From: Rhodalgimonas zhirmunskyi
GTDB lineage: Bacteria > Pseudomonadota > Alphaproteobacteria > Rhodobacterales > Rhodobacteraceae
Length of the DNA: 64,000 nt
Assembly: GCA_030848925.1 (NCBI GenBank)
Contig: JANFFA010000002.1
Location: 124,001-188,000, forward strand
Direction: 5' to 3'
A model generated the notes under the pieces. It had not been told where the DNA came from, did not search any database, and saw only the letters and a list, made by a program, of their open reading frames with translations. A program made the position numbers and the translations under genes. Shown here one piece after another: positions 36,165 to 44,346 of this stretch; the stretch's first letter is position 1; each line of letters begins with the position of its first letter.

Positions 36165-36629
36165 ATGCAAGATGATCTGATCGGCCTCGCCTTCGCCTTT
36201 GAAATCCGCGCCACGATCGGCGCAGCGCTCGATGGCGGCCCCGGGCGCCTTGGCCACCGCCGCATCATTCCCATCACCGGCGGCACCGTCACCGGCCCCC
36301 GCCTGACCGGCCGCGTGATTCCCGGCGGCGCGGATTACGAGCTGATCCGCCCCGACGGCAATTCCGAGGTCGAAGCGCATTACACGATCGAGGCCACCGA
36401 CGGCACGCCAATCTACATCTGCAACAAGGGCCTGTTCGTCGCCCCGGCGCAGGTGATCGAACGGCTCGACGCGGGCGATCCCGTCGCGCCGTCCGACTAC
36501 TATTTTCGAAGCGCGCCGGTGTTCGACGCGCGGGAAGGCCCGCACGCGTGGCTCTCGGATCGGCTTTTCGCCGCGACCTGCCGCTTTACCGCGACCGAGG
36601 TCACGATCCGCGTCTTTGAGGTCACCTGA
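36165..36629 (+). CDS. DUF3237 domain protein
   Basis: A 154-residue protein. FEIRATIGAALDGGP, the GGTVTGPRLTGRVIPGGADY strand and the GTPIYICNKGLF segment fit DUF3237, a small beta-rich family with no known reaction. It starts six bases after the preceding stop in the xsc transcript. A part in sulfonate metabolism is possible but not demonstrated. Confidence 0.75.
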   Translation: MQDDLIGLAFAFEIRATIGAALDGGPGRLGHRRIIPITGGTVTGPRLTGRVIPGGADYELIRPDGNSEVEAHYTIEATDGTPIYICNKGLFVAPAQVIERLDAGDPVAPSDYYFRSAPVFDAREGPHAWLSDRLFAATCRFTATEVTIRVFEVT

Positions 36630-36671
36630 CGGCCCGGTCTGCACGGCCCGGTCTGCACAGCCCGGTCTGCG
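36630..36671. repeat. Three tandem 14-bp repeats
   Basis: CGGCCCGGTCTGCA occurs twice exactly (36630-36643 and 36644-36657) and a third time with changes at bases 2 and 14 (36658-36671). They fill the space between the DUF3237 gene and the converging Met/Gln-rich gene. Confidence 0.7.
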
Positions 36672-36676
36672 CGACT

Positions 36677-37186
36677 CTATTGCCTAAGCGTATTCAGGAA
36701 ATCCTGATGGCGCTTGTCCATCAAACGCCCGTTGTCGCGCCAGTTCTGCGTGCTCTGCTGACCCATCTGCTGAATTTGCTGCATCCGTTGCTCATGCGTC
36801 AGGCCCATACCCGGACCCGTCGCGCCGGGGATTGGCTGATTGAATTGCCCCTGCATCTGCGCCATCTGGATCTGCTGATAAATCTGGCCGATCTGCATCG
36901 CGTTCTGCTGATAAAAACCACAGGCATTCGGATCGCCCGTCATCTGGCATTGATACCCGGCCTGAAACACGACCTGCGCTTCCTGCTGCGCCATCTGCGC
37001 CAGTTGGCAGGCCTGCCCGTTGCCCATATTGCAAGCATTGCCCAGCGTCATGACGATCTGGCTGACCATGCCGTAAAGCTGCGGATCGACCCCCGGCGGC
37101 GTGCCATATTGCTGCGCGTCCGCCTCACCGGCCGGCACCGCGCCCAAACTAAGGCACAGTCCAAGCCCAAGAAGAAATCTCTTCAT
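36677..37186 (-). CDS. Exported Met/Gln-rich small protein
   Basis: A 169-residue protein with a clear signal peptide (FLLGLGLCLSLGAVPAGEADAQ). The mature part is rich in Gln, Met and Gly, with four cysteines in two close pairs (ACNMGNGQACQLAQ and CQMTGDPNACGF), likely disulfides. The spacing suggests a Sel1-like or related small helical protein. No family is certain. It converges on the taurine operon and is divergent from pta. Confidence 0.6.
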   Translation of the reverse strand: MKRFLLGLGLCLSLGAVPAGEADAQQYGTPPGVDPQLYGMVSQIVMTLGNACNMGNGQACQLAQMAQQEAQVVFQAGYQCQMTGDPNACGFYQQNAMQIGQIYQQIQMAQMQGQFNQPIPGATGPGMGLTHEQRMQQIQQMGQQSTQNWRDNGRLMDKRHQDFLNTLRQ

Positions 37187-37412
37187 CGCTCAACTCTGTT
37201 TATAAAAAAGTCTGGTCTCTAATGCGCACATGATACCACATCCCGCGTCCACTTCCTAAAACTCGATGCGCGCTCTGGTTTGCCCAAATTCAAGGCCGCT
37301 GACCCTTCCTTAACGTCACTCTGGCATGCCCGGAATGGTGCCCGGCGACGCCTTCGTTTATTGTCCGGACACGCATTCATCGGGCCAAGCATCCAAAAGG
37401 GCTTCTTAACCA

Positions 37413-38348
37413 ATGACCTATCCGTTTCTCTCCGAAATCCCCCCCCATTGTCCGCAGGCCCTGCTTGATCATGCAAAATCTGCGAAAACCCCGCGCGTGG
37501 CCCTGGTGAACGCCGGCGCCGAGAATCCGCTTTCCGGCATGCGCGAAGCCACCGAAGCCGGCCTGGCCGAGCCGATCCTGATCGGCGATCCCGTCAAGAT
37601 CGCTCAAGTGGCAGAAGAAATTGATTGGGACATCTCGCAATTCCGGGTGATCGATGCCCCCCATGCCGCCGCTGCCTCCGAAGCCGCCCGCCTCGCCCGC
37701 GAGGGTGAGGCCGACGCAATCATGAAGGGCCAGATTCACACCTCGACCTTCCTCAAGGGCCTGCTGCCCTCCTCCGCGGGCTTGCGCGAAAAATCGGGTC
37801 GCTGCGGGCACGTTTTCCACATCACCCTGCCGCATTCCGACCGGCCCATGTTCCTGACCGATGCCGCGCTCAACGTCGACCCGGATGTCGAAACCCGTAA
37901 GGCCTGCCTCGCGCATGCCGTATCCCTCGCCCGCAAACTCGGGGTCGAGCGGCCCAAGGCCGGCATCCTCTCGCCCACCGAAGACGTGGTCGAAACCATC
38001 CCCAACACCGTCGAAGCCCGCGAAATCTCCGACTGGGCGAAACAGGCGCTGGCCCATGCCATCGTTCAGGGCCCCATGGCGATGGACCTCATCCTTTCGG
38101 CCGAAGCCGCCCGGGTGAAGAATTTCGAATCCGAGGTTTCGGGCGATGCCGACATCATCTGCGTGCCCAACATCACCTCGGGCAACGCCCTGTTCAAACT
38201 GATGGTCCTCAGCCAAGGCGCCTGCGCCGCGGGCCTCGTTCTGGGCTGCAAGGTGCCGCTCCTGCTCACCTCGCGCAGTCAGGAAGCCGCCGCGCGCCTC
38301 GCCTCTGCCGCCCTCGGCGTCGTCGCCGCCACGCAGGAGCCCGCATGA
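37413..38348 (+). CDS. pta: Phosphate acetyltransferase
   Basis: A 311-residue PTA/PTB-domain enzyme that exchanges acetyl phosphate and CoA for acetyl-CoA and phosphate. EGEADAIMKGQIHTSTFLKGLL and NITSGNALFKL are typical. Following the taurine genes, it would channel the acetyl phosphate made by Xsc into central metabolism, as known in taurine-degrading alphaproteobacteria. A phosphate butyryltransferase is the alternative, less likely here. ackA begins one base after its stop. Confidence 0.88.
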   Translation: MTYPFLSEIPPHCPQALLDHAKSAKTPRVALVNAGAENPLSGMREATEAGLAEPILIGDPVKIAQVAEEIDWDISQFRVIDAPHAAAASEAARLAREGEADAIMKGQIHTSTFLKGLLPSSAGLREKSGRCGHVFHITLPHSDRPMFLTDAALNVDPDVETRKACLAHAVSLARKLGVERPKAGILSPTEDVVETIPNTVEAREISDWAKQALAHAIVQGPMAMDLILSAEAARVKNFESEVSGDADIICVPNITSGNALFKLMVLSQGACAAGLVLGCKVPLLLTSRSQEAAARLASAALGVVAATQEPA

Positions 38349-38349
38349 C

Positions 38350-39405
38350 ATGATCCTCGTCCTCAACACCGGCTCTTCCTCGGTCAAGGCCGCGCTCTTC
38401 TCCGAAGGTCTCGAAGAACTGGCCGAGGCACGGGTGTCCGGCGTCGGCGGCAAGGGCATGCTCAAACTGATGGGCGACACGCGCGAGATCGACACCAAAA
38501 GCCATCTCGCAGCGATTGACGCCATCCTTGCCGGCCTGCGCAACAAGGGCTTCGACCCCGCACAATACAAGGCCGCCGCGCATCGCGTCGTTCATGGCGG
38601 TGAAAAGCTGACCGCGCCTTGCCGGATCACGCCGAAAATCCGACAGACCATCGTCGATTACGTCCCGCTCGCGCCGCTGCACAATCCTCCCGCGCTCGCC
38701 GGGATCGACGCCATTTCCGAGCGTTTGCCTGACCTGCCGCAATTCGCCAGCTTCGACACCGCGTTCCACGCGCATCAGGATCCGGTCGCCACCGCCTATG
38801 CCCTGCCCGCCGATATCCGCGCGCGCGGGATCCGGCGCTATGGCTTTCACGGCCTGTCCTACGCGGGCCTCACCGAAAGCTTCGGGGACAAACTGCCCAA
38901 GCGCCTGCTCGCCCTGCACCTTGGCGCGGGCTGCTCGCTTTGTGCGATCCTCGATGGCCGGTCCGTCGCCACCTCCATGGGCTACTCCCCGATTTCCGGC
39001 CCGACCATGGCCACACGCTCGGGCGATGTTGATCCCGGCGCCGTGCTGCGCCTTGCCCAAGAGGACGGGATCGAAGCCACAAATCGCCTGCTCAACCGAA
39101 GTTCCGGCCTGCTTGGCCTATCGGGCCTGTCGGGCGACATGCGCACGCTTCTGGCCACCGACACCGCCGAAGCGCGCTTTGCCGTCGATCATTTCTGCTA
39201 CTGGGCCGCCCGTCAGGCCGGATCGCTGATCGCCGCGATGCACGGCATCGATGCCCTCGCCTTCACCGGCGGCATTGGCGAAAACTCCGAAGAGATCAGG
39301 CAGCGCATCAAGGACCACCTCACTTGGGCCGGTGATCTTCCCATCCATATCATCCCAGCCGAGGAAGAACGCCAGATCGCCAAGGACGCGCTCACCCTGA
39401 TCTAA
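38350..39405 (+). CDS. ackA: Acetate kinase, short form
   Basis: Converts acetyl phosphate and ADP to acetate and ATP. Motifs of the family are intact: NTGSSSVK, HRVVHGG, SFDTAFH, RYGFHG, TRSGDVDPG and GGIGENS. At 351 residues it is about 45 shorter than typical AckA, mostly from a compact N-terminal region. It follows pta by one base. Having both enzymes lets the cell either conserve acetyl-CoA or gain ATP from taurine carbon. Confidence 0.88.
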   Translation: MILVLNTGSSSVKAALFSEGLEELAEARVSGVGGKGMLKLMGDTREIDTKSHLAAIDAILAGLRNKGFDPAQYKAAAHRVVHGGEKLTAPCRITPKIRQTIVDYVPLAPLHNPPALAGIDAISERLPDLPQFASFDTAFHAHQDPVATAYALPADIRARGIRRYGFHGLSYAGLTESFGDKLPKRLLALHLGAGCSLCAILDGRSVATSMGYSPISGPTMATRSGDVDPGAVLRLAQEDGIEATNRLLNRSSGLLGLSGLSGDMRTLLATDTAEARFAVDHFCYWAARQAGSLIAAMHGIDALAFTGGIGENSEEIRQRIKDHLTWAGDLPIHIIPAEEERQIAKDALTLI

Positions 39406-39408
39406 GCG

Positions 39409-40215
39409 CTAGACGTCCGCCTCTGCCTGCATGCACTGCCGCCCGTCCGGTGCGCGCACCCACAACCGCGTGCCCTTGCGGCACAGCGTGGCCGGATCGG
39501 GCAGGGTCAGCGGCGATGTCGCGCGAAAGGCAAAGCGCTTCAGCGACCCAAGCTCCTCCTGCGCCATCAGCATCAACAACTGCGCCAAAAGCGGACCGTG
39601 GGTGACAAGCCCGGCATACCCCTCGACCTCACGCGCATAGGGCGCATCGTAATGAATCCGGTGGCCATTGAAGGTCAACGCCGAATAGCGAAACAGCAGC
39701 GTTGCATCGAACTGCGCCTCGCGGGCGCTTTCCTCGTCAACCGGGGCCACGGGCGGGATCGGCTTCACCGCGTCCGGCCCGGGGTCTTCGCGGTAAACAA
39801 GGTCCTGCATCTCGGTCACGCAAACCCGCCCCGCCTGCGCGATCTCGTGGCGCAGCGTGACAAAGGCCAACGGACCGCTACGCCCCTCCTTGCGGCTGGT
39901 GCTTTCCACCTGCGTGGTTTTCGTCGCCGCCTCGCCCGCGCGCAAGGGGCCATGAAATTCCAACCGTCCCCCGGCCCACATCCGCCGGGGCAGCCCCATG
40001 TCGGGGATCACACCGCGGCCCGGCCTCGGATGCCCATCCCGACCCAAATCCCCGGGCGGACGCGCCTCCCAGAAGTAAAGCTGGTGATAAAACGGCGGCA
40101 ACGCATCGCCCGCCGCAATCGCGCCGCCGCGGCCCAGCGCCGCCTGCATCGCAGAGGCGCGCGCCGGATCGAGCATATCGGTCAAACGGGTTTCCCGGGT
40201 ATTCATATCCTGCAT
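39409..40215 (-). CDS. FAS1-like dehydratase / mesaconyl-C4-CoA hydratase-like
   Basis: A hot-dog-fold protein of about 269 residues related to mesaconyl-CoA hydratases and HTD2-type dehydratases. LTFNGHRIHYDAPYA with EGYAGLVTHGPLLA is the catalytic MaoC-like block, and MWAGGRLEFHGPL marks the N-terminal half. Met 40215 or 40206 are both plausible starts; the frame opens at 40362 but those codons lack similarity. It converges on ackA. The substrate is not settled; a C4 or C5 acyl-CoA is likely. Confidence 0.75.
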   Translation of the reverse strand: MQDMNTRETRLTDMLDPARASAMQAALGRGGAIAAGDALPPFYHQLYFWEARPPGDLGRDGHPRPGRGVIPDMGLPRRMWAGGRLEFHGPLRAGEAATKTTQVESTSRKEGRSGPLAFVTLRHEIAQAGRVCVTEMQDLVYREDPGPDAVKPIPPVAPVDEESAREAQFDATLLFRYSALTFNGHRIHYDAPYAREVEGYAGLVTHGPLLAQLLMLMAQEELGSLKRFAFRATSPLTLPDPATLCRKGTRLWVRAPDGRQCMQAEADV

Positions 40216-40392
40216 AGCCGCGAAACTAGGCGCTGATTGTGGGGCAGGCAATGGGCAAACCAACCGGGTCCGCCCCCGGCACCGTGCGTTCTCGACAACG
40301 CCGCGCGCCCAATCCATCAGCCCCGCCGCCCATCCGTTGACAGGTGCCTTTACGCCCGTCATTCATGGCGAAAAAAGGCAAGGGGCAGAGCC

Positions 40393-41718
40393 ATGAAAAT
40401 TGCGATGATCGGCACGGGCTACGTCGGCCTTGTCTCGGGCGTTTGTTTTTCCGACTTTGGGCATGACGTCATCTGCGTCGACAAGGATCCGGCCAAGATC
40501 GAAATGCTCGAGCGCGGCGAAGTCCCGATCTACGAGCCTGGCCTAGAACAACTCATGGCCAAGAACGTCGCCGCCGGGCGTCTGTCCTTCTCGGGCGATC
40601 TGGCCGCTGCCGTGCAACAGGCCGAAGCGGTCTTTATCGCCGTCGGCACGCCCACACGGCGCGGCGATGGCCATGCCGATCTGTCTTACGTAATGGCCGC
40701 AGCTGAGGATATCGCCCGCGCCGCCGATGGTTACAAGGTCATCGTGACCAAATCCACCGTCCCCGTCGGCACCAACCGACAGGTGAAACAGACCATCCGC
40801 AAGGCCAACCCCGATCTCGATTTCGACGTGGCCAGCAACCCCGAGTTCCTGCGCGAAGGCGCTGCAATTGACGATTTCATGAAGCCCGATCGCGTCGTCG
40901 TCGGCGTGCAATCCGACCGCGCGGCCGAGGTCATGGCCGACATCTATCGCCCGCTCTACCTGCGTGATTTTCCGATCCTCACCACCGATCTGGAAAGCGC
41001 CGAAATGATCAAATACGCCGCCAATGCCTTTCTCGCGACCAAGATCACCTTCATCAACGAAATCGCCGCGCTCTGCGAACGCGTTGGCGCCGATATCAAG
41101 AAGGTCAGCCACGGCATGGGTCTCGACGGGCGCATCGGCAACAAGTTCCTGCATGCCGGGCCCGGCTATGGCGGCTCCTGCTTTCCCAAGGACACCAAGG
41201 CGCTGGCCCGGATCGGTCAGGAACACGCCATGCCGATGCAGATCACCGAAGCGGTGATCAAGGTCAACGAAGAGGTCAAGCGCCGGATGATCGACAAGCT
41301 GCTCGATCTTTGCGACGGCACTTTCAATGGCAAGACCGTTGGCATCCTCGGCGTCACGTTCAAACCCAACACCGATGACATGCGCGATGCCCCCGCCCTT
41401 ACCATCGTGCCCGCGCTGATCGGCGCCGGGGCCAAGGTGCGGGTCTGCGATCCGCAGGGCCAGCACGAGGGCGAGGCCCTTCTGCCGCACGCCCATTGGG
41501 TCGAAAACCCCTACAAGGCCGCGCAAAACGCCGATCTTCTGGTGATCTTGACGGAGTGGAACGAGTTTCGCGCGCTCGATCTCAAGCGGATATCGCGCAA
41601 GATGGCGCATCCGCGCCTTGCTGACCTGCGCAACATCTACAGCGTGCAAGATGCGAAACGCGCTGGTTTCGAGGCCTATGTTTCGGTCGGACGAGTGAAC
41701 TACAGGGCATCGAACTAA
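40393..41718 (+). CDS. ugd: UDP-glucose 6-dehydrogenase
   Basis: Oxidises UDP-glucose to UDP-glucuronate for exopolysaccharide or lipid A decoration. 441 residues from ATG 40393, with AAGGGG ahead; the open frame starts at 40237 but the extra codons have no homology. NAD site GTGYVGLVSG (7-16), catalytic Cys263 in GPGYGGSCFPKDT, and the C-terminal RNIYSVQDAKRAGF are typical. It is next to a CapD-type gene running the other way, so the two may serve the same polysaccharide. Confidence 0.92.
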   Translation: MKIAMIGTGYVGLVSGVCFSDFGHDVICVDKDPAKIEMLERGEVPIYEPGLEQLMAKNVAAGRLSFSGDLAAAVQQAEAVFIAVGTPTRRGDGHADLSYVMAAAEDIARAADGYKVIVTKSTVPVGTNRQVKQTIRKANPDLDFDVASNPEFLREGAAIDDFMKPDRVVVGVQSDRAAEVMADIYRPLYLRDFPILTTDLESAEMIKYAANAFLATKITFINEIAALCERVGADIKKVSHGMGLDGRIGNKFLHAGPGYGGSCFPKDTKALARIGQEHAMPMQITEAVIKVNEEVKRRMIDKLLDLCDGTFNGKTVGILGVTFKPNTDDMRDAPALTIVPALIGAGAKVRVCDPQGQHEGEALLPHAHWVENPYKAAQNADLLVILTEWNEFRALDLKRISRKMAHPRLADLRNIYSVQDAKRAGFEAYVSVGRVNYRASN

Positions 41719-41808
41719 TCCCCCTGCTCTCTATTCAAAGCCGGGGATCAGCCGTCAAAACCGGCGGGCCCCGCACCCTCCGAAAAAGGCCCCCGGGCGC
41801 AGCATAGT

Positions 41809-43686
41809 TTAGCTTATCTTCGCGTTCCCGTTCAGGTCTGCGTCATACTGCTCGACCCAGCGCGCGACCACGGCGCGCGCCGCTGCCGCGTCACGGCTTC
41901 CAATCGCCTTGCGCAGATCACGAAGGGCATTGGCCATCTCGATTTCCGAGAGGTAGCCCTCTTTCGCGCGCATGATTTTCTGGTGCGGCGTCGTCAGCAT
42001 ATCCTGAGAAATCAGCAGCTCTTCATGCAGTTTCTCACCGGGACGCAGTCCAATTTCCACGATCTCGATATCGCCATCCGGGTGTTTCTTGTCCATCACC
42101 GTCAGGCCCGACCCTTCGATCATCTGGCGCGCCAGTTTCTTGATCGGAACCGGATCCCCCATGTCGAGAACGAACAGATCGCCGCCACGCGCAAAAGACC
42201 CGGCCAGCAGAACAAGCCGCGCCGCTTCGGAAATCGTCATGAAATAGCGCGTAACTTCCCCATGGGTCAGCGTCACTGGTCCGCCACGCGCGATCTGCTC
42301 TTCAAACAGCGGAATGACCGAACCGGACGACCCCAGCACATTACCGAAGCGCACCATCGAGAAGCGCGTCTTTTCTGATCGGGTCGAAAGATCCTGCACG
42401 ATCAACTCGGCAAGCCGCTTCGACGCCCCCATCACGTTGGTCGGACGCACCGCCTTGTCAGACGACACAAGGATAAACCGATCCACGCCGTAATCCCGTG
42501 ATGCCTCGGCCAGGACCTTGGTCCCGAACACGTTGTTTTCCAGACCCGCCAACTCGTTCATCTCGACAAGGCCAACGTGCTTGTAGGCCGCCGCATGCAG
42601 GACCACCTCAACCTCGTTTTGGCGCAGACATTCCTCGACGGTCGCCCTGTCATTGACAGAACCCAGAACCGGAATGATGCGGATACCCACCGCGAGGGCC
42701 TCGAATTCCTTGGCAATCGTGTAAAGCGCAAGCTCGGAATGATCGAGCAGAACAAGCGCCTCGGGCTTACACGCAATCAACTGACGGCAAAGCTCCGATC
42801 CGATCGACCCGCCCGCCCCAGTGATAAGAATACGCCGCCCGGTATACGAGTCGGACACTGTCGGCAGCTCTCGCTCAAGGTTGTTGCGGCCAAGCAGATC
42901 GGTCAGCGAAACAGGCGAGACACGCGAACCGATCTCACCGGTGCTGATCAGCGAAGCAAACGACGGCAGCGAGTGTACCTCGCACCCCGAAAGCCGCAGC
43001 CGGTGCGCAATCCGCGATTGCACAGGTTGCGACGAGGACGGCATCGCCAGCACGACCCGATCGACCGAGTTCTTGATGATAAGCTCTTGTATCTTGGCAG
43101 CCGAATAAACCGGCAAGCCCGACACGACGAGAGATTGAAGGCGCGGATTGTCGTCGACAAAGGCAACGGGTTTCACGGTGCGGTCGGTGCGCAGCGCAGC
43201 GGCAAGTTGCTGCCCGGTCTGACCCGCGCCATAAATCAGCACACGAACTTGGCGCGAGCCACTCCGATAAATCCGGATAAGAATTTGCCGCATCAGAAGC
43301 CGACCGGAAACGCCGAGGATGATCATCGCCATGGCAAAGATCAAAAACGCTTCGCCTTTCACCGGCCAGCCATATCCGATGTTCAGTAAATAGCCCGCCA
43401 AAGCGAGGATGCCCGAAAAAGTGGCAGTGCGCATGATTCCCTGAAGCTCATAGGCATTCAGTTTTATCCGCGTCAGGCCAAGCCCATGCGAAACAGCCAT
43501 AGCGCTCGCGGTAAGAATGGCGCCGATCATAGCCAGAGAAACGACACCTTGTGTGCTCTCGGGCAAAGAGCCGCTCAACACCACTGAAATAAACAGCGCC
43601 ACAGGCACCAACAGACCGTCAAACAGCATAAAGATGATCTGCTTGTTTCTGTTCGTCAGTGAAGTCGCGAATTCATAGATCGACAT
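41809..43686 (-). CDS. CapD/WbpM-type nucleotide-sugar dehydratase or epimerase, membrane-bound
   Basis: A 625-residue protein for polysaccharide precursor synthesis. The N-terminal part has four or five hydrophobic segments, then a first Rossmann domain (VLIYGAGQTGQQLAAAL), then the catalytic SDR domain (RRILITGAGGSIGSELCRQL) with SSDKAVRPTNVMGASKR, in which Met replaces the usual Tyr of the YxxxK pair as in WbpM-type C6 dehydratases. Start 43686 follows GGGGGG; an ATG further upstream is less likely. It is convergent with ugd. Confidence 0.88.
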   Translation of the reverse strand: MSIYEFATSLTNRNKQIIFMLFDGLLVPVALFISVVLSGSLPESTQGVVSLAMIGAILTASAMAVSHGLGLTRIKLNAYELQGIMRTATFSGILALAGYLLNIGYGWPVKGEAFLIFAMAMIILGVSGRLLMRQILIRIYRSGSRQVRVLIYGAGQTGQQLAAALRTDRTVKPVAFVDDNPRLQSLVVSGLPVYSAAKIQELIIKNSVDRVVLAMPSSSQPVQSRIAHRLRLSGCEVHSLPSFASLISTGEIGSRVSPVSLTDLLGRNNLERELPTVSDSYTGRRILITGAGGSIGSELCRQLIACKPEALVLLDHSELALYTIAKEFEALAVGIRIIPVLGSVNDRATVEECLRQNEVEVVLHAAAYKHVGLVEMNELAGLENNVFGTKVLAEASRDYGVDRFILVSSDKAVRPTNVMGASKRLAELIVQDLSTRSEKTRFSMVRFGNVLGSSGSVIPLFEEQIARGGPVTLTHGEVTRYFMTISEAARLVLLAGSFARGGDLFVLDMGDPVPIKKLARQMIEGSGLTVMDKKHPDGDIEIVEIGLRPGEKLHEELLISQDMLTTPHQKIMRAKEGYLSEIEMANALRDLRKAIGSRDAAAARAVVARWVEQYDADLNGNAKIS

Positions 43687-44346
43687 TGTGTCCCCCCGAA
43701 CCCCTTCATGGTGTCGTTGCACCAAACGCCGGTTTCAAATCATCGTGCCAAAAAAATTGGTCTCAAATCTTGGTTTCAAATCATCGTGTCAAACACTCAC
43801 GAATCCATCCTACATTCATCAGCTTACGCCCTGTCGCCTAAGTTGAGCAACAAATAGATTTCTGCACATGCAAAATCCACAGATTTCTCTAAATGTAGGC
43901 GCCGATACGCCTGCGAACGGTAGATAGCGTGTCGCTATTTCCCGGTTTTTAAGCGGAAATCTGCCGATAAGGCCGTTTGACGGCACATATCCGCGTCCAG
44001 CAGACTGCAAAACTATACGCCACCGCCGACTCGCTTCTTGCCAAATTAGAGGGGGTAATCCCCCTGAAATGCCGCGATGCAGAATGCGCCTCCAATCGCG
44101 GCAGCAAGGTGCTCTAAAGACAGGCGCCCAAGCCCTCCGGCCAGCGGGCTCAACCGCGCCTAAACCCAGCGCATTCCAGCCCCGGCGCGACACGAACAGC
44201 AGCGGTCCAGCATTCGCCACGTTCCTCACCGTCAATCGGGCATCGGATCACGCCCCTCCCGCCCCCAAGGGGACCACACCACTGCTTGATCCCACCCCGG
44301 GGCCATGCCAACCTGCCGCAAAACAGCGAACAGAGCGGGCAACGTC
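43687..44346. other. 660-base non-coding region
   Basis: This stretch is less GC-rich than its surroundings and holds direct repeats near the capD-type gene (43731-43793), a small hairpin AGGGGG-TAAT-CCCCCT at 44050-44065, and a hairpin ATAGCG-TGT-CGCTAT at 43924-43938. An open frame at 43819-44235 on the minus strand has no ribosome-binding site and no family features. It probably holds both promoters and perhaps an untranslated leader. Confidence 0.5.
43731..43793. repeat. Direct repeats upstream of the capD-type gene
   Basis: A 22-base unit at 43731-43752 recurs at 43772-43793 with one mismatch; both contain GGTTTCAAATCATCGTG. A partial third copy (GGTCTCAAAT) lies at 43759-43768. The set lies about 45 to 110 bases upstream of the capD-type start, a good position for cooperative binding of a regulator. 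Confidence 0.6.

Noticed and set aside
43819-44235. 138-codon open frame in the gap upstream of amn
   Set aside because: No ribosome-binding site, no hydrophobic or domain pattern, many Arg and Cys; likely chance.
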